Below are positions 1-7,790 of a DNA stretch of 64,000 nt, piece after piece; the first letter of the stretch is position 1; each line of letters begins with the position of its first letter. The notes beneath the pieces are model-generated. The model was not told where the DNA came from. It made no database searches and saw only the letters and a program-made list of their open reading frames with translations. Origin of the DNA: an uncultured Dysgonomonas sp. (lineage in GTDB: Bacteria; Bacteroidota; Bacteroidia; Bacteroidales; Dysgonomonadaceae); NCBI RefSeq assembly GCF_900079725.1, contig NZ_LT599032.1:4274054-4338053 (forward strand), given 5' to 3'. The translations under genes were made by a program, and so were the position numbers.

Positions 1-163
1 TCGACGTATTCCAAGTATAGATATTATCGATTACAGACCAAATACAGAACATGGGTTCTTCCATTCGTGGCATACCCAGAAAGACGATATGAGCAATATC
101 AGCAAAAAAACACTCGGAGTTGTCGGACAGACAGTGCTGGAGGTTATCTATAAGGAGAAATAA
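1..163 (+). CDS. M28 family zinc peptidase, C-terminal end (partial)
   Basis: The reading frame is open from base 2 to a TAA at 161-163 and gives 53 C-terminal residues containing PSIDIIDY, FFHSWHTQKDDMSNIS and a final helix VGQTVLEVIYKEK. The WHT..D pattern with a preceding IDIID is typical of the last part of the M28 aminopeptidase / glutaminyl cyclase-like fold in Bacteroidales, where the His is a zinc ligand. The 5' part lies outside the window, so a signal peptide and the other metal ligands cannot be checked. Only 2 nt separate its stop from the sufE start, so the two are probably co-transcribed. Confidence 0.75.
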   Translation, partial: RRIPSIDIIDYRPNTEHGFFHSWHTQKDDMSNISKKTLGVVGQTVLEVIYKEK

Positions 164-165
164 GA

Positions 166-594
166 ATGGCTACAATAAACGAAATACAAGACGAAATAAT
201 AGAAGAGTTTTCCATGTTCGAAGATTGGATGGACCGTTATGCGCTCCTCATAGAACTGGGTAACTCCCTTGATAAACTCGATGATAAATCGAAGACAGAA
301 GATAATCTTATAGTGGGATGCCAGAGTCGTGTATGGCTGCAAGCCGATTATGTCGATGGCAAAGTCGTATTTAAAGCAGAGAGTGATGCCGTTATCGTAA
401 AAGGAATAATTGCCCTGCTTATCAAAGTTTTATCGAACAGGACTCCCGATGAGATTATCAATACCGACCTTTATTTTATAGAAAAGATCGGTTTGAAGGA
501 AAATCTTAGTCCTACCCGTTCCAATGGGTTGGTTTCGATGATAAAACAAATCCGTTTCTATGCCATGGCCTACAAGGCAAAAGAAATGGGATAA
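166..594 (+). CDS. sufE: SufE-type cysteine desulfurase sulfur acceptor
   Basis: The 142-residue protein matches SufE in length and pattern: an N-terminal helix pair, then DNLIVGCQSRVW with the sulfur-accepting cysteine at residue 52 and the conserved Arg at 55, followed by the ALLIKVLSNRTPDEI segment. SufE takes the persulfide from SufS and passes it to the SufBCD scaffold in cytosolic Fe-S cluster assembly. No sufBCDS genes are nearby, so it is an unlinked copy, as is common in Bacteroidales. The ATG follows the peptidase stop by 2 nt. It converges with the thiamine pyrophosphokinase gene, whose stop is 9 bases away, with no hairpin terminator between them. Confidence 0.9.
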   Translation: MATINEIQDEIIEEFSMFEDWMDRYALLIELGNSLDKLDDKSKTEDNLIVGCQSRVWLQADYVDGKVVFKAESDAVIVKGIIALLIKVLSNRTPDEIINTDLYFIEKIGLKENLSPTRSNGLVSMIKQIRFYAMAYKAKEMG

Positions 595-603
595 TGCTTC
601 CAT

Positions 604-1245
604 TCAAAATGCCCGGTATACCACGGTCCGGCCTTTTGTCTCTATTGTAAACTCATTGCCTGTACACTCATTCAGTGTTGCCTGCCACCAATTAGTAAAC
701 ACATGATTGTGTATTGGATATGCGAGGTTATGGGAGGTTAAAGGCATTTTGTCAATAGAGAATAGTGATACCTGTTGCTTTATTTCACTTTCGAATGTTG
801 AGTCGGAATCAATAGCTACAAATACTCCATAATCCGTAACCATTTCCACTTCGGCATCTTTCATATAATCACATAGCAGGCTGATATTCGCTATCGTATG
901 GTCTTCTCTTTTGCCAGTCGCTCCCAGAATGGTAATATTACGTTTACCTTGTTTTATACAGAATTGTACTGCTTTTGTCAGATCATTTGTTTCTTGTTCA
1001 GAAATGCGGTGTATGATACCTGCAAATTTTGATAAGCTGTCCTCCGATAGCGAATCGCAATCGCCTACAATAGCATCCGGTATCAAATTGGTTTTAGCCA
1101 GATTGTTAATAGCTCCGTCGCAGCAAACAAGATATTTGCTGTTATTTAATATTGCCAAAGCAATGGGGTGAGTTGGGAATTCTCCGTTTGCTAATATTAC
1201 TGTTTCCGTTTCCCGATAAGGTTGCGGCATGCTGTATCTTTTCAT
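604..1245 (-). CDS. Thiamine pyrophosphokinase
   Basis: The 213-residue protein has the family's signature blocks in order: CCDGAINNL (about 41-49), DAIVGDCDSLS (57-67), the ETNDLTKA block (85-92) and GATGKREDH (108-116), then a shorter beta-rich C-terminal thiamine-binding domain. The enzyme transfers pyrophosphate from ATP to thiamine to give thiamine diphosphate in the cytosol. The gene stands alone, with no adjacent thiamine transporter and no TPP riboswitch (no CUGAGA/GGGUGC-like elements in its short leader). Instead, a 19-bp palindrome sits between a good -7 element and the ATG. Confidence in the function is high; regulation is inferred. Confidence 0.9.
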   Translation of the reverse strand: MKRYSMPQPYRETETVILANGEFPTHPIALAILNNSKYLVCCDGAINNLAKTNLIPDAIVGDCDSLSEDSLSKFAGIIHRISEQETNDLTKAVQFCIKQGKRNITILGATGKREDHTIANISLLCDYMKDAEVEMVTDYGVFVAIDSDSTFESEIKQQVSLFSIDKMPLTSHNLAYPIHNHVFTNWWQATLNECTGNEFTIETKGRTVVYRAF

Positions 1246-1252
1246 TCTTAGT

Positions 1253-1271
1253 GTTCTATAGCCTATAGAAC
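1253..1271. promoter_or_regulatory. Palindrome over the presumed thiamine pyrophosphokinase transcription start
   Basis: GTTCTATAG-C-CTATAGAAC is a perfect 9-bp inverted repeat with one central base. It lies 8 bases upstream of the minus-strand ATG and just downstream of a -7 element, so it would cover the transcription start. There is no T-run, so it does not look like a terminator. A repressor operator is the simplest reading, but no regulator is identified. Confidence 0.5.
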
Positions 1272-1273
1272 AG

Positions 1274-1281
1274 CAAAGTTA
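1274..1281 (-). promoter_or_regulatory. Bacteroidetes -7 element for thiamine pyrophosphokinase
   Basis: The minus strand reads TAACTTTG, an exact match to TAnnTTTG, about 30 bases upstream of the ATG. It overlaps the stop codon of the gene on its upstream side. A clear -33 TTTG was not seen. Confidence 0.5.
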
Positions 1282-1986
1282 GCGATTAGTTCGGTTTTTT
1301 AATCCATCTGTGTCTTCATTTTGTTCGAATGAGCCCACTGGTGTAGCCGAATTGGAATTGCCCGACAGGTCAAACTCTTTCACTTCCTCTTGCCCTGTAC
1401 TGTCGAAGTTAAACATCTTATATTGCTGTCCGTCTTTATCGACCCTTACACCCCATGTTTTGCTTTCAGGAGTGTACCAGAAGGTGCATTTCCATATGTT
1501 GCCGTCGGTTTTGTTGTAAACGCCCTCAAATTCGAGATATTCTAATACATCGTTATATCCAAAAGCATTCCGCCCGCTTTCATGGTCTATGATGGAACAA
1601 TTACCTAGTGCATCACATTCGATCCATTTACCTACTTTTACCTGTAAAGGTAATAATACCCCCTTTTGCTTTAGATTTCCATTGGGATAAAATTCTTTAT
1701 AAACAGTATGGATGGCAGGGTACGCAGGCCTTTCGAATATTTCGATATTGGAATTGCGTCTGTAGGCTTTTGCCTGTATCTGTGTTCCGTCAGTTTTAGT
1801 TTCCGTATAATCCAATATAGAGCCTTTGAATTTGGAACTGTACTGACTTGTATTTAATTTTTCGCTGCTAATTGCCACTTTAATATGGGGGTAAATTTCG
1901 GTGTAAGCGGATTGAGCCTTTATTGTGGTGAAAGCTATTAATACGAGAACTGCGAAAATAGTAGGTTTTAATACAGTTGTTTTCAT
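1279..1986 (-). CDS. Secreted protein with YwqK-like repeat, function unknown
   Basis: The 235 residues begin with a signal peptide (MKTTVLKPTIFAVLVLIAFT, cleavage near residues 24-25 after IKAQ). The mature part is beta-rich. It holds a segment like the YwqK/MORN-type antitoxin repeat (EFYPNGNLKQKGVL, then KVGKWIECDALGNC, about 98-130), a WKCTFWYTPESKTWG block and a low-complexity Asn/Thr/Gly/Glu tail. It is probably exported to the periplasm or outer membrane. I do not recognise a specific family, and the repeat similarity does not establish an antitoxin role. It has its own -7 element and lies upstream of the thiamine pyrophosphokinase gene on the same strand. Confidence 0.75.
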   Translation of the reverse strand: MKTTVLKPTIFAVLVLIAFTTIKAQSAYTEIYPHIKVAISSEKLNTSQYSSKFKGSILDYTETKTDGTQIQAKAYRRNSNIEIFERPAYPAIHTVYKEFYPNGNLKQKGVLLPLQVKVGKWIECDALGNCSIIDHESGRNAFGYNDVLEYLEFEGVYNKTDGNIWKCTFWYTPESKTWGVRVDKDGQQYKMFNFDSTGQEEVKEFDLSGNSNSATPVGSFEQNEDTDGLKNRTNR

Positions 1987-2024
1987 AATTCAATATGTTT
2001 GTGTTTGTAGTTTCGTCTGTATGT

Positions 2025-2032
2025 CAAATATA
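2025..2032 (-). promoter_or_regulatory. -7 element for the YwqK-like secreted protein gene
   Basis: The minus strand reads TATATTTG (TAnnTTTG), about 39 bases upstream of the ATG. No convincing -33 TTTG lies 19-21 bases further upstream. Confidence 0.5.
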
Positions 2033-2106
2033 CGAAAAAAATGATTTTAACGATTTAGGACGAAGGTAAACATGTATTATTTATTTACATATTTTAACTG
2101 TGTTTT

Positions 2107-2354
2107 GTTAAAAGGTAACAAAGGTAACACGGAAAGCAATTAATAATTAAAAATGAAAAATTAATAATTAGCTTGCTGAGCAGAGCCAAACATCTCGTAT
2201 CTTTCTCCAAAAAGGTAACAAAAGTAACACATATACCAGTCATCAGTGAACAACTTGTATCTCGTGTCTTGTCTACTCGTATCTCATATAACTTTCAACT
2301 TATAACTCATTATATAAAACTTACTACTTGTTAAAAGGTAACAAAAGTAACAAC
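2107..2354 (+). repeat. Three copies of the GTAAC direct-repeat element
   Basis: Cores at 2107-2130, 2209-2230 and 2330-2354 all read AAAGGTAACAAArGTAACA with one or two changes. Each core contains two GTAACA hexamers in a 9-base register, and the cores are spaced roughly 100-120 bases apart. The gap 1987-2465 holds nothing else apart from A+T-rich low-complexity sequence (AATTAATAATTA pieces, TATCTCGT pieces). The same core recurs near 14.1, 31.9 and 56.2 kb. Confidence 0.8.
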
Positions 2355-2450
2355 TTGTTTCACTTTTTAGATGTCTCATTTTCACCTTTTTCAAAATTTC
2401 AAAGAACTCGTACCTGTTTTATTATATAGATAAAGTTCTTATGAAAATAG
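2330..2450 (+). repeat. Composite dispersed repeat, copy A
   Basis: The third GTAAC core is followed by a tail with TTTCAAAGAACT (about 2395-2408) and TATAGATAAAGTTCTTATGA (about 2426-2445). The same arrangement is found at 14254-14395 and, inverted, at 56098-56218. The core is also preceded by TTTCAACTTATAACT (2293-2307), found again at 14093-14107. This points to a repeated unit longer than the core. Confidence 0.65.
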
Positions 2451-2465
2451 ACATGTTAAATTCCT

Positions 2466-5324
2466 TTATTCAGCAGCTTTTGCTTTTCGCCTCCTATACC
2501 ATATCCAGAATAGTCCGAACAGAACCATTAAAACAAGTAAATCAGGTTCAGACATCGGTTGTGTCTCATCATTCAGGTCGAGCGCCCTGTGCCCCGACAT
2601 AACTTCCTCCTGTTTCTTTTTCAGTATAGCCTTCTGTGCTTCGTTTTCTACTACAATGTAGGATGTAAGCGGACTCATTATCCCCGATTTGAAACTGTTT
2701 TGCAGCAGGCTGAGCCATTCTTTATCGGCGGTTTCGGGATGTAATATCTGATGCATCCATTGTGCCTGCATCAGCAACCCCGATTCCCAGTTCTTTTTAT
2801 TTATTGCATCCTGATTTATGACCAGTATTTTATCTTTTGTATTTAGTATAACGGACGCTTTGTTATCGTCAGGCAGATATACAAGCGGATTACTCAGGCG
2901 CGGCCATACTTTTACGGTTTTTAGCGGAATGGAGTCCACGATGCTCTCTGTTACTTTTATACCTTTCGAAAAAGAATGTTCTTTCAGACTGTCGTTTTGT
3001 AACGAATAAAACCTGTCACCTTCGGGATAAGTAAACTCCATATCAGCAAAATCATTATAAAGAATAGCCTTCTGTATATTATCGCTCAATACAACTATAA
3101 CCGGGTATGTCATTTGAGGATTGGTATAGGAATCGAAAAGGATTTTCTTTACAGCCCTGTCGAGAAAAAATCCCCCTTCGAATTTTTGCTTTTTCAGTTC
3201 TTCCTGCCATTCATTTTTCAACGAAAGGGTTTTTATATAAGTGTTTGTAAACGATATCTTCGCATTGTCTCTGTCAATCAGATTACGGTCGAGCAGCATG
3301 TTTATTTCGTCAAGATACTTTCCGGCTTTTTCTCTATCAGTTCTTTTTTCTTCCGGCAGATATTGTCCCGCTACTTCATAATCATTCACATTTGCAGACA
3401 TATCAACAATGAAGTGGTAATGTGGCTTGCGCTCTACTGTCTCCAGTTCTTGCTTTTCCTGTCCCGAAATATATGCTACTCCTTCCATATTTGCATTCGG
3501 GTCTGTATGCATTTGTACTTCGGTATCTCCAAGCATAATCCGGTTGCCGTCTATATCGATAGTGACAGGCTCTTTGTGTATAAACTCGATTCCGGTATAT
3601 CTCGTCTCATCTGTTTGAAAGGGAAAGACTTTGAATTCCACTGTATTTCCCGGTAGGTAGCGAAGTAGTCCCGGGTCTCTGTTTACATTCCTTATCTGAT
3701 TGAATACCCATGTCGCGGCTTTTTTTTCGGCCAGTATACCCGGTTCTTTCACATCTCCTACATAGAGGTAATAATCGCTTATCCAGCATCCGGCAGGCAA
3801 ATCTATTTTTGTTATATATTCAGCATCCCGGAGAGGAACATTTTCGTTGTATATTGAGAGGTCTATCCAACTGACCCATGCTTTTTGTGCATCATCATAT
3901 TTACTGCTATGTTGAATATCTGTTATTTTTATTTTTTGTATTGTGTCGTTTCCCGGACTTTGCCACATCCTGCTGCGTCTGTTATTATTTGCTTCATGGC
4001 CATTGAACAGGTTGTAAATCAGAGTCCGTTTACTTTCCGAAAGGGTCAGATTGTCTAGTACTAACCATTTATAGTAGCTTGACAGATACGGGGTGGAAGA
4101 ATAGAATGCCGTACCGCCCCTTCGGTCGTGTGTTTCTGTAGCCTCCAATATGCGGTCTACAGATTTTGCATTTAGTTTATATTCTTTCCTATAGTCGGGA
4201 CTATAAAGGTATTCGAGTGTTGTGTGCAATATGCTGCGGTCGTATTTATAAGTAATCGTTATTGCTGTTGGCAACACACAAATACTAATGATTGTAATCG
4301 TATATAATAATGGTTTCTTATAGCTTCGTTTTAGGTTATTGAAGTCCTTTACGATATCATTGAGATGTATAGGGTATAAAATTAATGGTGTGAGCATCAG
4401 GAACCCTCCTCCGAAAATGATAATGGCAAAAACCGACAACGGCAAAAAGGGCAACATGACCAGAAAAAAGTAAAGCGTATACATAAATGTGATGCATCTC
4501 CCTGTGTAGAGAGATAATCTTAATTGCCTGTTTTCCGGTATCGGGATGCAGATAAGTAAACCGTTTACTACGGCTATAATATAAAACCACGGATCGGAGA
4601 AATTTCCGAATAGATTGTCGAAACTCTGGTTGATACATAAACCCAATATCGGAAATATAATAGCAACCGGAATTTTCCATGCCAGTTCATATTCTTTAAA
4701 GATATTCCGGCGTGATATAAGGATATAAATAAAGCGAATAATAAAAAATAGAAAAGCGGTAGTAGCCAGAATAGCGGATATAAGGTAGAGATGTTCACTC
4801 CCGAATCTCATTCCGTCCCACAATGGCAATACCATTGTAGCAAGAACATAAATAAAAAACGGAATACTTATAGCCACTGCAATATTTATGGATGCCTTTT
4901 GGTTTCTGGCATGCGGAGTGAGTAAAATAGCCAGGACAAACAAACTATATATAAGTGTCGGCATAAGAAAAGCCCCTACATACATAGGCAGGTTTCCCGA
5001 TATCATCCAATCGGGAATACTAAACGGTACCAAATCGGTGTAATTATAATAATATGCGTATATAAAACTGAGAAAAGCAACGAATGATACAATACAGTAA
5101 ACTATATCTACCCGTTTTTTGCGCACCATCTGTACAATAGCATAGGTAGCATTCAGTAATGCAAGTATAACCAGTACAATTGCAAACGACTTCCAACGTG
5201 TCAGTTCGGGATAGTCCAGCAGGCTTTTTATTATCTGAAATTCACCCCATTCCAGAAATAGTATCAAGGCGACAGGTAAAGTGTTGATAAGGAATATCCA
5301 TTTAGGATTGAGCAGTTTTCTCAT
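2466..5324 (-). CDS. MSEP-CTERM sorting-domain membrane protein with VIT and vWA-like regions
   Basis: The 952-residue protein has about ten N-terminal membrane segments (residues 1-360). A large extracytoplasmic region follows with a VIT-like part (about 455-600) and a vWA-like part (about 640-780; the MIDAS-type motif is DMSAN rather than DxSxS). The C-terminus is a textbook sorting signal: MSEP at 924-927, one hydrophobic helix (928-943), then RRRKAK. MSEP-CTERM proteins are known as single dedicated targets of an adjacent exosortase (the exosortase K type; the related exosortase N system also has a VIT-domain target). The upstream exosortase gene overlaps by 23 nt. The biological role of the processed protein is unknown. 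Confidence 0.85.
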   Translation of the reverse strand: MRKLLNPKWIFLINTLPVALILFLEWGEFQIIKSLLDYPELTRWKSFAIVLVILALLNATYAIVQMVRKKRVDIVYCIVSFVAFLSFIYAYYYNYTDLVPFSIPDWMISGNLPMYVGAFLMPTLIYSLFVLAILLTPHARNQKASINIAVAISIPFFIYVLATMVLPLWDGMRFGSEHLYLISAILATTAFLFFIIRFIYILISRRNIFKEYELAWKIPVAIIFPILGLCINQSFDNLFGNFSDPWFYIIAVVNGLLICIPIPENRQLRLSLYTGRCITFMYTLYFFLVMLPFLPLSVFAIIIFGGGFLMLTPLILYPIHLNDIVKDFNNLKRSYKKPLLYTITIISICVLPTAITITYKYDRSILHTTLEYLYSPDYRKEYKLNAKSVDRILEATETHDRRGGTAFYSSTPYLSSYYKWLVLDNLTLSESKRTLIYNLFNGHEANNNRRSRMWQSPGNDTIQKIKITDIQHSSKYDDAQKAWVSWIDLSIYNENVPLRDAEYITKIDLPAGCWISDYYLYVGDVKEPGILAEKKAATWVFNQIRNVNRDPGLLRYLPGNTVEFKVFPFQTDETRYTGIEFIHKEPVTIDIDGNRIMLGDTEVQMHTDPNANMEGVAYISGQEKQELETVERKPHYHFIVDMSANVNDYEVAGQYLPEEKRTDREKAGKYLDEINMLLDRNLIDRDNAKISFTNTYIKTLSLKNEWQEELKKQKFEGGFFLDRAVKKILFDSYTNPQMTYPVIVVLSDNIQKAILYNDFADMEFTYPEGDRFYSLQNDSLKEHSFSKGIKVTESIVDSIPLKTVKVWPRLSNPLVYLPDDNKASVILNTKDKILVINQDAINKKNWESGLLMQAQWMHQILHPETADKEWLSLLQNSFKSGIMSPLTSYIVVENEAQKAILKKKQEEVMSGHRALDLNDETQPMSEPDLLVLMVLFGLFWIWYRRRKAKAAE

Positions 5325-5835
5325 GATTGCGTTGTATTTTGTTTATTATCTGATTTAGAAGTAAATATCCGAATATAAGGAAGGAGAGGTAGACAAAAAT
5401 CCCTTCTGCCTGATGTATCAACTTATCCGGAAGACCGGAAGCTGAATAGAAGCCTGTATTCATTATCAGCATATACCCTGTTATACGGGATATATTAGCT
5501 ATGAGAGTTATCATATAGGCCAAAAGGAAAGATATAGGAATAACAAGCCCTCCCTTTATGATACTCGTTTTTATAAAAACAAAAGCAATCATCAGGAAAC
5601 TGATCAACAGAAAGTTAAAACCCGAACAAGACTTATTGATTACCATATTCATCTGTGGATAAAAATATCCTGATGCATTATTGTAAATAGCATCCGATCC
5701 GGATATCAGTTCTATGGCTTTATTAGTAGGACTGAGCAGAAACCGGATGTTATCGGTTTCCAGATGTGGATAGGCCAGTTTTAAACCTGCGAATATGCAG
5801 AAACAAAGAATAGAAAGTGATATTTCGTTTTTCAT
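5302..5835 (-). CDS. Exosortase family protein, likely exosortase K type
   Basis: The 177-residue polytopic membrane protein carries the exosortase catalytic triad: Cys70 in NKSCSGFNF, Arg117 in NISRITGYM and His141 in LIHQAEGIFVYL, each at the edge of a hydrophobic segment. It is short, with no C-terminal EpsI-like extension. Exosortases cleave C-terminal sorting signals at the cytoplasmic membrane. Its 3' end overlaps the start of the MSEP-CTERM gene, so enzyme and target are translationally coupled. The assignment to XrtK rather than XrtN rests on the MSEP motif of the partner and is inference. Confidence 0.85.
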   Translation of the reverse strand: MKNEISLSILCFCIFAGLKLAYPHLETDNIRFLLSPTNKAIELISGSDAIYNNASGYFYPQMNMVINKSCSGFNFLLISFLMIAFVFIKTSIIKGGLVIPISFLLAYMITLIANISRITGYMLIMNTGFYSASGLPDKLIHQAEGIFVYLSFLIFGYLLLNQIINKIQRNHEKTAQS

Positions 5836-5852
5836 AAAAGAACTTTGAAAAA

Positions 5853-5884
5853 CAAAGTAATGTTTAAAAATTTAATTAACCAAA
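5853..5884 (-). promoter_or_regulatory. Promoter of the exosortase/MSEP-CTERM operon
   Basis: On the minus strand, TTTG (5881-5884) is followed after 20 bases by TTACTTTG (5853-5860), close to the Bacteroidetes TTTG-N19-21-TAnnTTTG pattern. The leader before the ATG would be very short, about 10 nt. Confidence 0.5.
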
Positions 5885-5915
5885 CTTTTAGAGAATTATT
5901 ATAGAGAAAATGAAA

Positions 5916-6058
5916 TCATCTTGACTTTTCATTTTTTTTTCACTTTGTCATGCTGACGATAGGAAGCATCTTGTTTTTCAAGAGATTTTTCACTCCGTTC
6001 AAAATGACAAAGAGGATATGTGTTTCAAAATATTACTAAATTAGAAAAGTCAAGATGA
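5916..6058. repeat. Nested inverted repeat, MITE-like
   Basis: The outer arms are a perfect 15-bp inverted repeat (5916-5930 and 6044-6058; TCATCTTGACTTTTC and its complement). Inside are CTTTGTCAT (5943-5951) and ATGACAAAG (6004-6012), with GCATCTTG and TTTTTCACTCCGTTCA between them. The GTCATGCTGA...TCACTCCGTTCAAAATGAC wording resembles intergenic palindromes widespread in Bacteroidetes. It occupies most of the 390-base gap between the exosortase gene and nspC and has no coding potential. Confidence 0.65.
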
Positions 6059-6191
6059 CCTCAATATAAAGTTATTGAACATCGGGTGAATATTTATTCT
6101 CCCCTACAAATGTCAAAAACGCACTATAAAGATTTGATGCGTTTGCCCTAATTTTCCGAATCACCCCCATTTACTATTCAATAAAAATAGC

Positions 6192-6199
6192 GACCTTTG
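6192..6199 (+). promoter_or_regulatory. Possible -7 element for nspC
   Basis: GACCTTTG lies 30 bases before the nspC ATG and differs from TAnnTTTG only at the first base. The -33 position (near 6171) reads TTAC rather than TTTG. Confidence 0.35.
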
Positions 6200-6228
6200 C
6201 AAGCGAAAAAATATAGATCAATAATTAC

Positions 6229-7371
6229 ATGATAGAAATACATAAAGTACCCTCTCCATGCTTTGTTATGGAAGAAGAATTGCTCAGAAAGAATCTTTCA
6301 CTTATCAAATCGGTAAAAGATCGCGCGGGAGTAAATATAATACTGGCATTCAAAGCATTTGCCATGTGGAAATCTTTCCCCATTATCCGCGAATATATCC
6401 CCTATTCAACGGCCAGTTCGGTGTTTGAAGCACAGTTGGCTTATGAGGAGATGGGAAGCCTTGCGCATACATTCTCTCCGGCCTATACCCCGGATAACTT
6501 TCCTATATTTATGCGATATAGCAGTCACATTACGTTCAATTCCTTGTCTCAATACGAACGCTTTTATCCTGAGACTCTGAAACACAGGAAGAAAGTATCG
6601 TGTGGTATCCGCATCAATCCTGAATATTCAGTTGTGGAAACCGACCTGTACAATCCGGCAACCCCGGGTTCTCGCCTCGGTGTTCCTTGCGGTTATTTCG
6701 GCGATGAATTACCCGAAGGAGTAGAAGGCCTGCATTTTCATACGCTGTGTGAATCTTCTTCATATGATTTAGAGAAGACACTGGAACAGGTAGAAAAGAA
6801 ATTCGGACACTTCCTGCCAAAAGTGAAATGGCTGAATATGGGCGGAGGGCATCTGATGACCCGTGAAGACTACGATGTGGAGCACCTCATAAATTTGCTA
6901 CTATCGTTTAAAGCAAAATATCCGAACCTCGAAATTACGATGGAGCCGGGAAGCGCTTTTGCCTGGCAGACAGGGGTATTAGTCTCTACGGTGGTGGATA
7001 TTGTGGATAATGGCGGAATAAAAACGGCCATACTCGACGTGTCTTTTGCCTGCCACATGCCTGATTGCCTCGAGATGCCTTATAAACCGTATATCAGGGG
7101 AGCATACCATGAGCCGGTAAAAGGTCTGCCTACTTACCGGATGGGAGGAAGCAGCTGTCTCAGCGGCGATTTTATAGGGGAGTGGTCGTTCGATGAACCG
7201 CTTTTGATTGGCGACAGGATTATCTTTGAGGATATGATACATTATACTACTGTGAAAACAACTATGTTTAACGGTATCTCGCATCCTGCTATCGCGCTTT
7301 GGAACAAGTATAACCAGCTGGAAATTTATCGTGAGTTCGATTATGAGGACTACAAAAACAGGATGAGTTGA
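6229..7371 (+). CDS. nspC: Carboxynorspermidine decarboxylase
   Basis: The 380-residue protein is a fold-III PLP decarboxylase of the NspC type. Lys42 in ILAFKAFAMW binds PLP. Further motifs are GLHFHTLCESSSYD (167-180), NMGGGHLMT (203-211), MEPGSAFAWQ (238-247) and the catalytic Cys in SCLSGDF (309-315). It removes CO2 from carboxyspermidine or carboxynorspermidine to give spermidine or norspermidine. Length and motifs match full-length NspC. The partner carboxynorspermidine dehydrogenase is not adjacent. It stands as a single transcription unit between the inverted repeat and a 54-residue small ORF. Confidence 0.93.
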   Translation: MIEIHKVPSPCFVMEEELLRKNLSLIKSVKDRAGVNIILAFKAFAMWKSFPIIREYIPYSTASSVFEAQLAYEEMGSLAHTFSPAYTPDNFPIFMRYSSHITFNSLSQYERFYPETLKHRKKVSCGIRINPEYSVVETDLYNPATPGSRLGVPCGYFGDELPEGVEGLHFHTLCESSSYDLEKTLEQVEKKFGHFLPKVKWLNMGGGHLMTREDYDVEHLINLLLSFKAKYPNLEITMEPGSAFAWQTGVLVSTVVDIVDNGGIKTAILDVSFACHMPDCLEMPYKPYIRGAYHEPVKGLPTYRMGGSSCLSGDFIGEWSFDEPLLIGDRIIFEDMIHYTTVKTTMFNGISHPAIALWNKYNQLEIYREFDYEDYKNRMS

Positions 7372-7461
7372 TCCGGTAAAATGTTAAAAATGAGATTGTA
7401 GGCAATAAGACTTTTATACAGGCGTTTCATTAGTATAACTCTAAAAAAACGGAAATCGCCT

Positions 7462-7626
7462 ATGAAGAAAATCTTTACACCTGAACAATGTCAACATTTT
7501 GATAAAAATGAAGAGAAGGTTGTCGCACCTTCCGAAAAAACACTAGACTTTCTTAAACAATTTGCGCGCACGCATTATGTAGATAAATCCTTACCGGATA
7601 CTATAAGCGGACTTTGTATAAATTAA
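7462..7626 (+). CDS. Small conserved-looking protein, 54 residues
   Basis: An ATG-initiated frame encodes 54 residues: MKKIFTPEQ, an acidic linker, then APSEKTLDFLKQFARTHYV and a C-terminal DKSLPDTISGLCIN. The amphipathic helix followed by LPxxISGLxIN resembles small uncharacterised proteins I associate with Bacteroidales genomes, although this cannot be searched here. A rho-independent terminator follows 25 bases after the stop, and no other gene lies between nspC and rpe. It is likely cytosolic because no signal or membrane segment is present. No function can be assigned. Confidence 0.65.
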   Translation: MKKIFTPEQCQHFDKNEEKVVAPSEKTLDFLKQFARTHYVDKSLPDTISGLCIN

Positions 7627-7651
7627 GAGTAAATAAAAAAGAAAATAGAGT

Positions 7652-7680
7652 ACAGGTTATCATAGCCTGTGCTTTTTTTA
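7652..7680 (+). terminator. Rho-independent terminator after the 54-residue protein
   Basis: ACAGGTTAT-C-ATAGCCTGT forms a 9-bp stem with one G-U pair and is followed by GC and seven T. Confidence 0.8.
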
Positions 7681-7790
7681 TTGAGATTTTTAAAATATGC
7701 AGAAGCTCAAATTCGGACTTTCCTATATCATCCCGTCCCTTTTTTTACTATATTTACACTCATAATATTTATAACTTATAATTCGTAGAC

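Noticed and set aside
600-1300. TPP riboswitch upstream of thiamine pyrophosphokinase
   Set aside because: The leader is too short and lacks the conserved CUGAGA and GGGUGC-type elements.
2107-2354. CRISPR array reading of the regularly spaced GTAAC cores
   Set aside because: Only three diverged cores, unequal 100-120-base spacing with low-complexity sequence between, and no cas genes.
3114-3656. 180-codon plus-strand frame inside the MSEP-CTERM gene
   Set aside because: It lies opposite a long gene with clear domains and has Phe/Tyr/Cys-rich composition typical of an antisense shadow.
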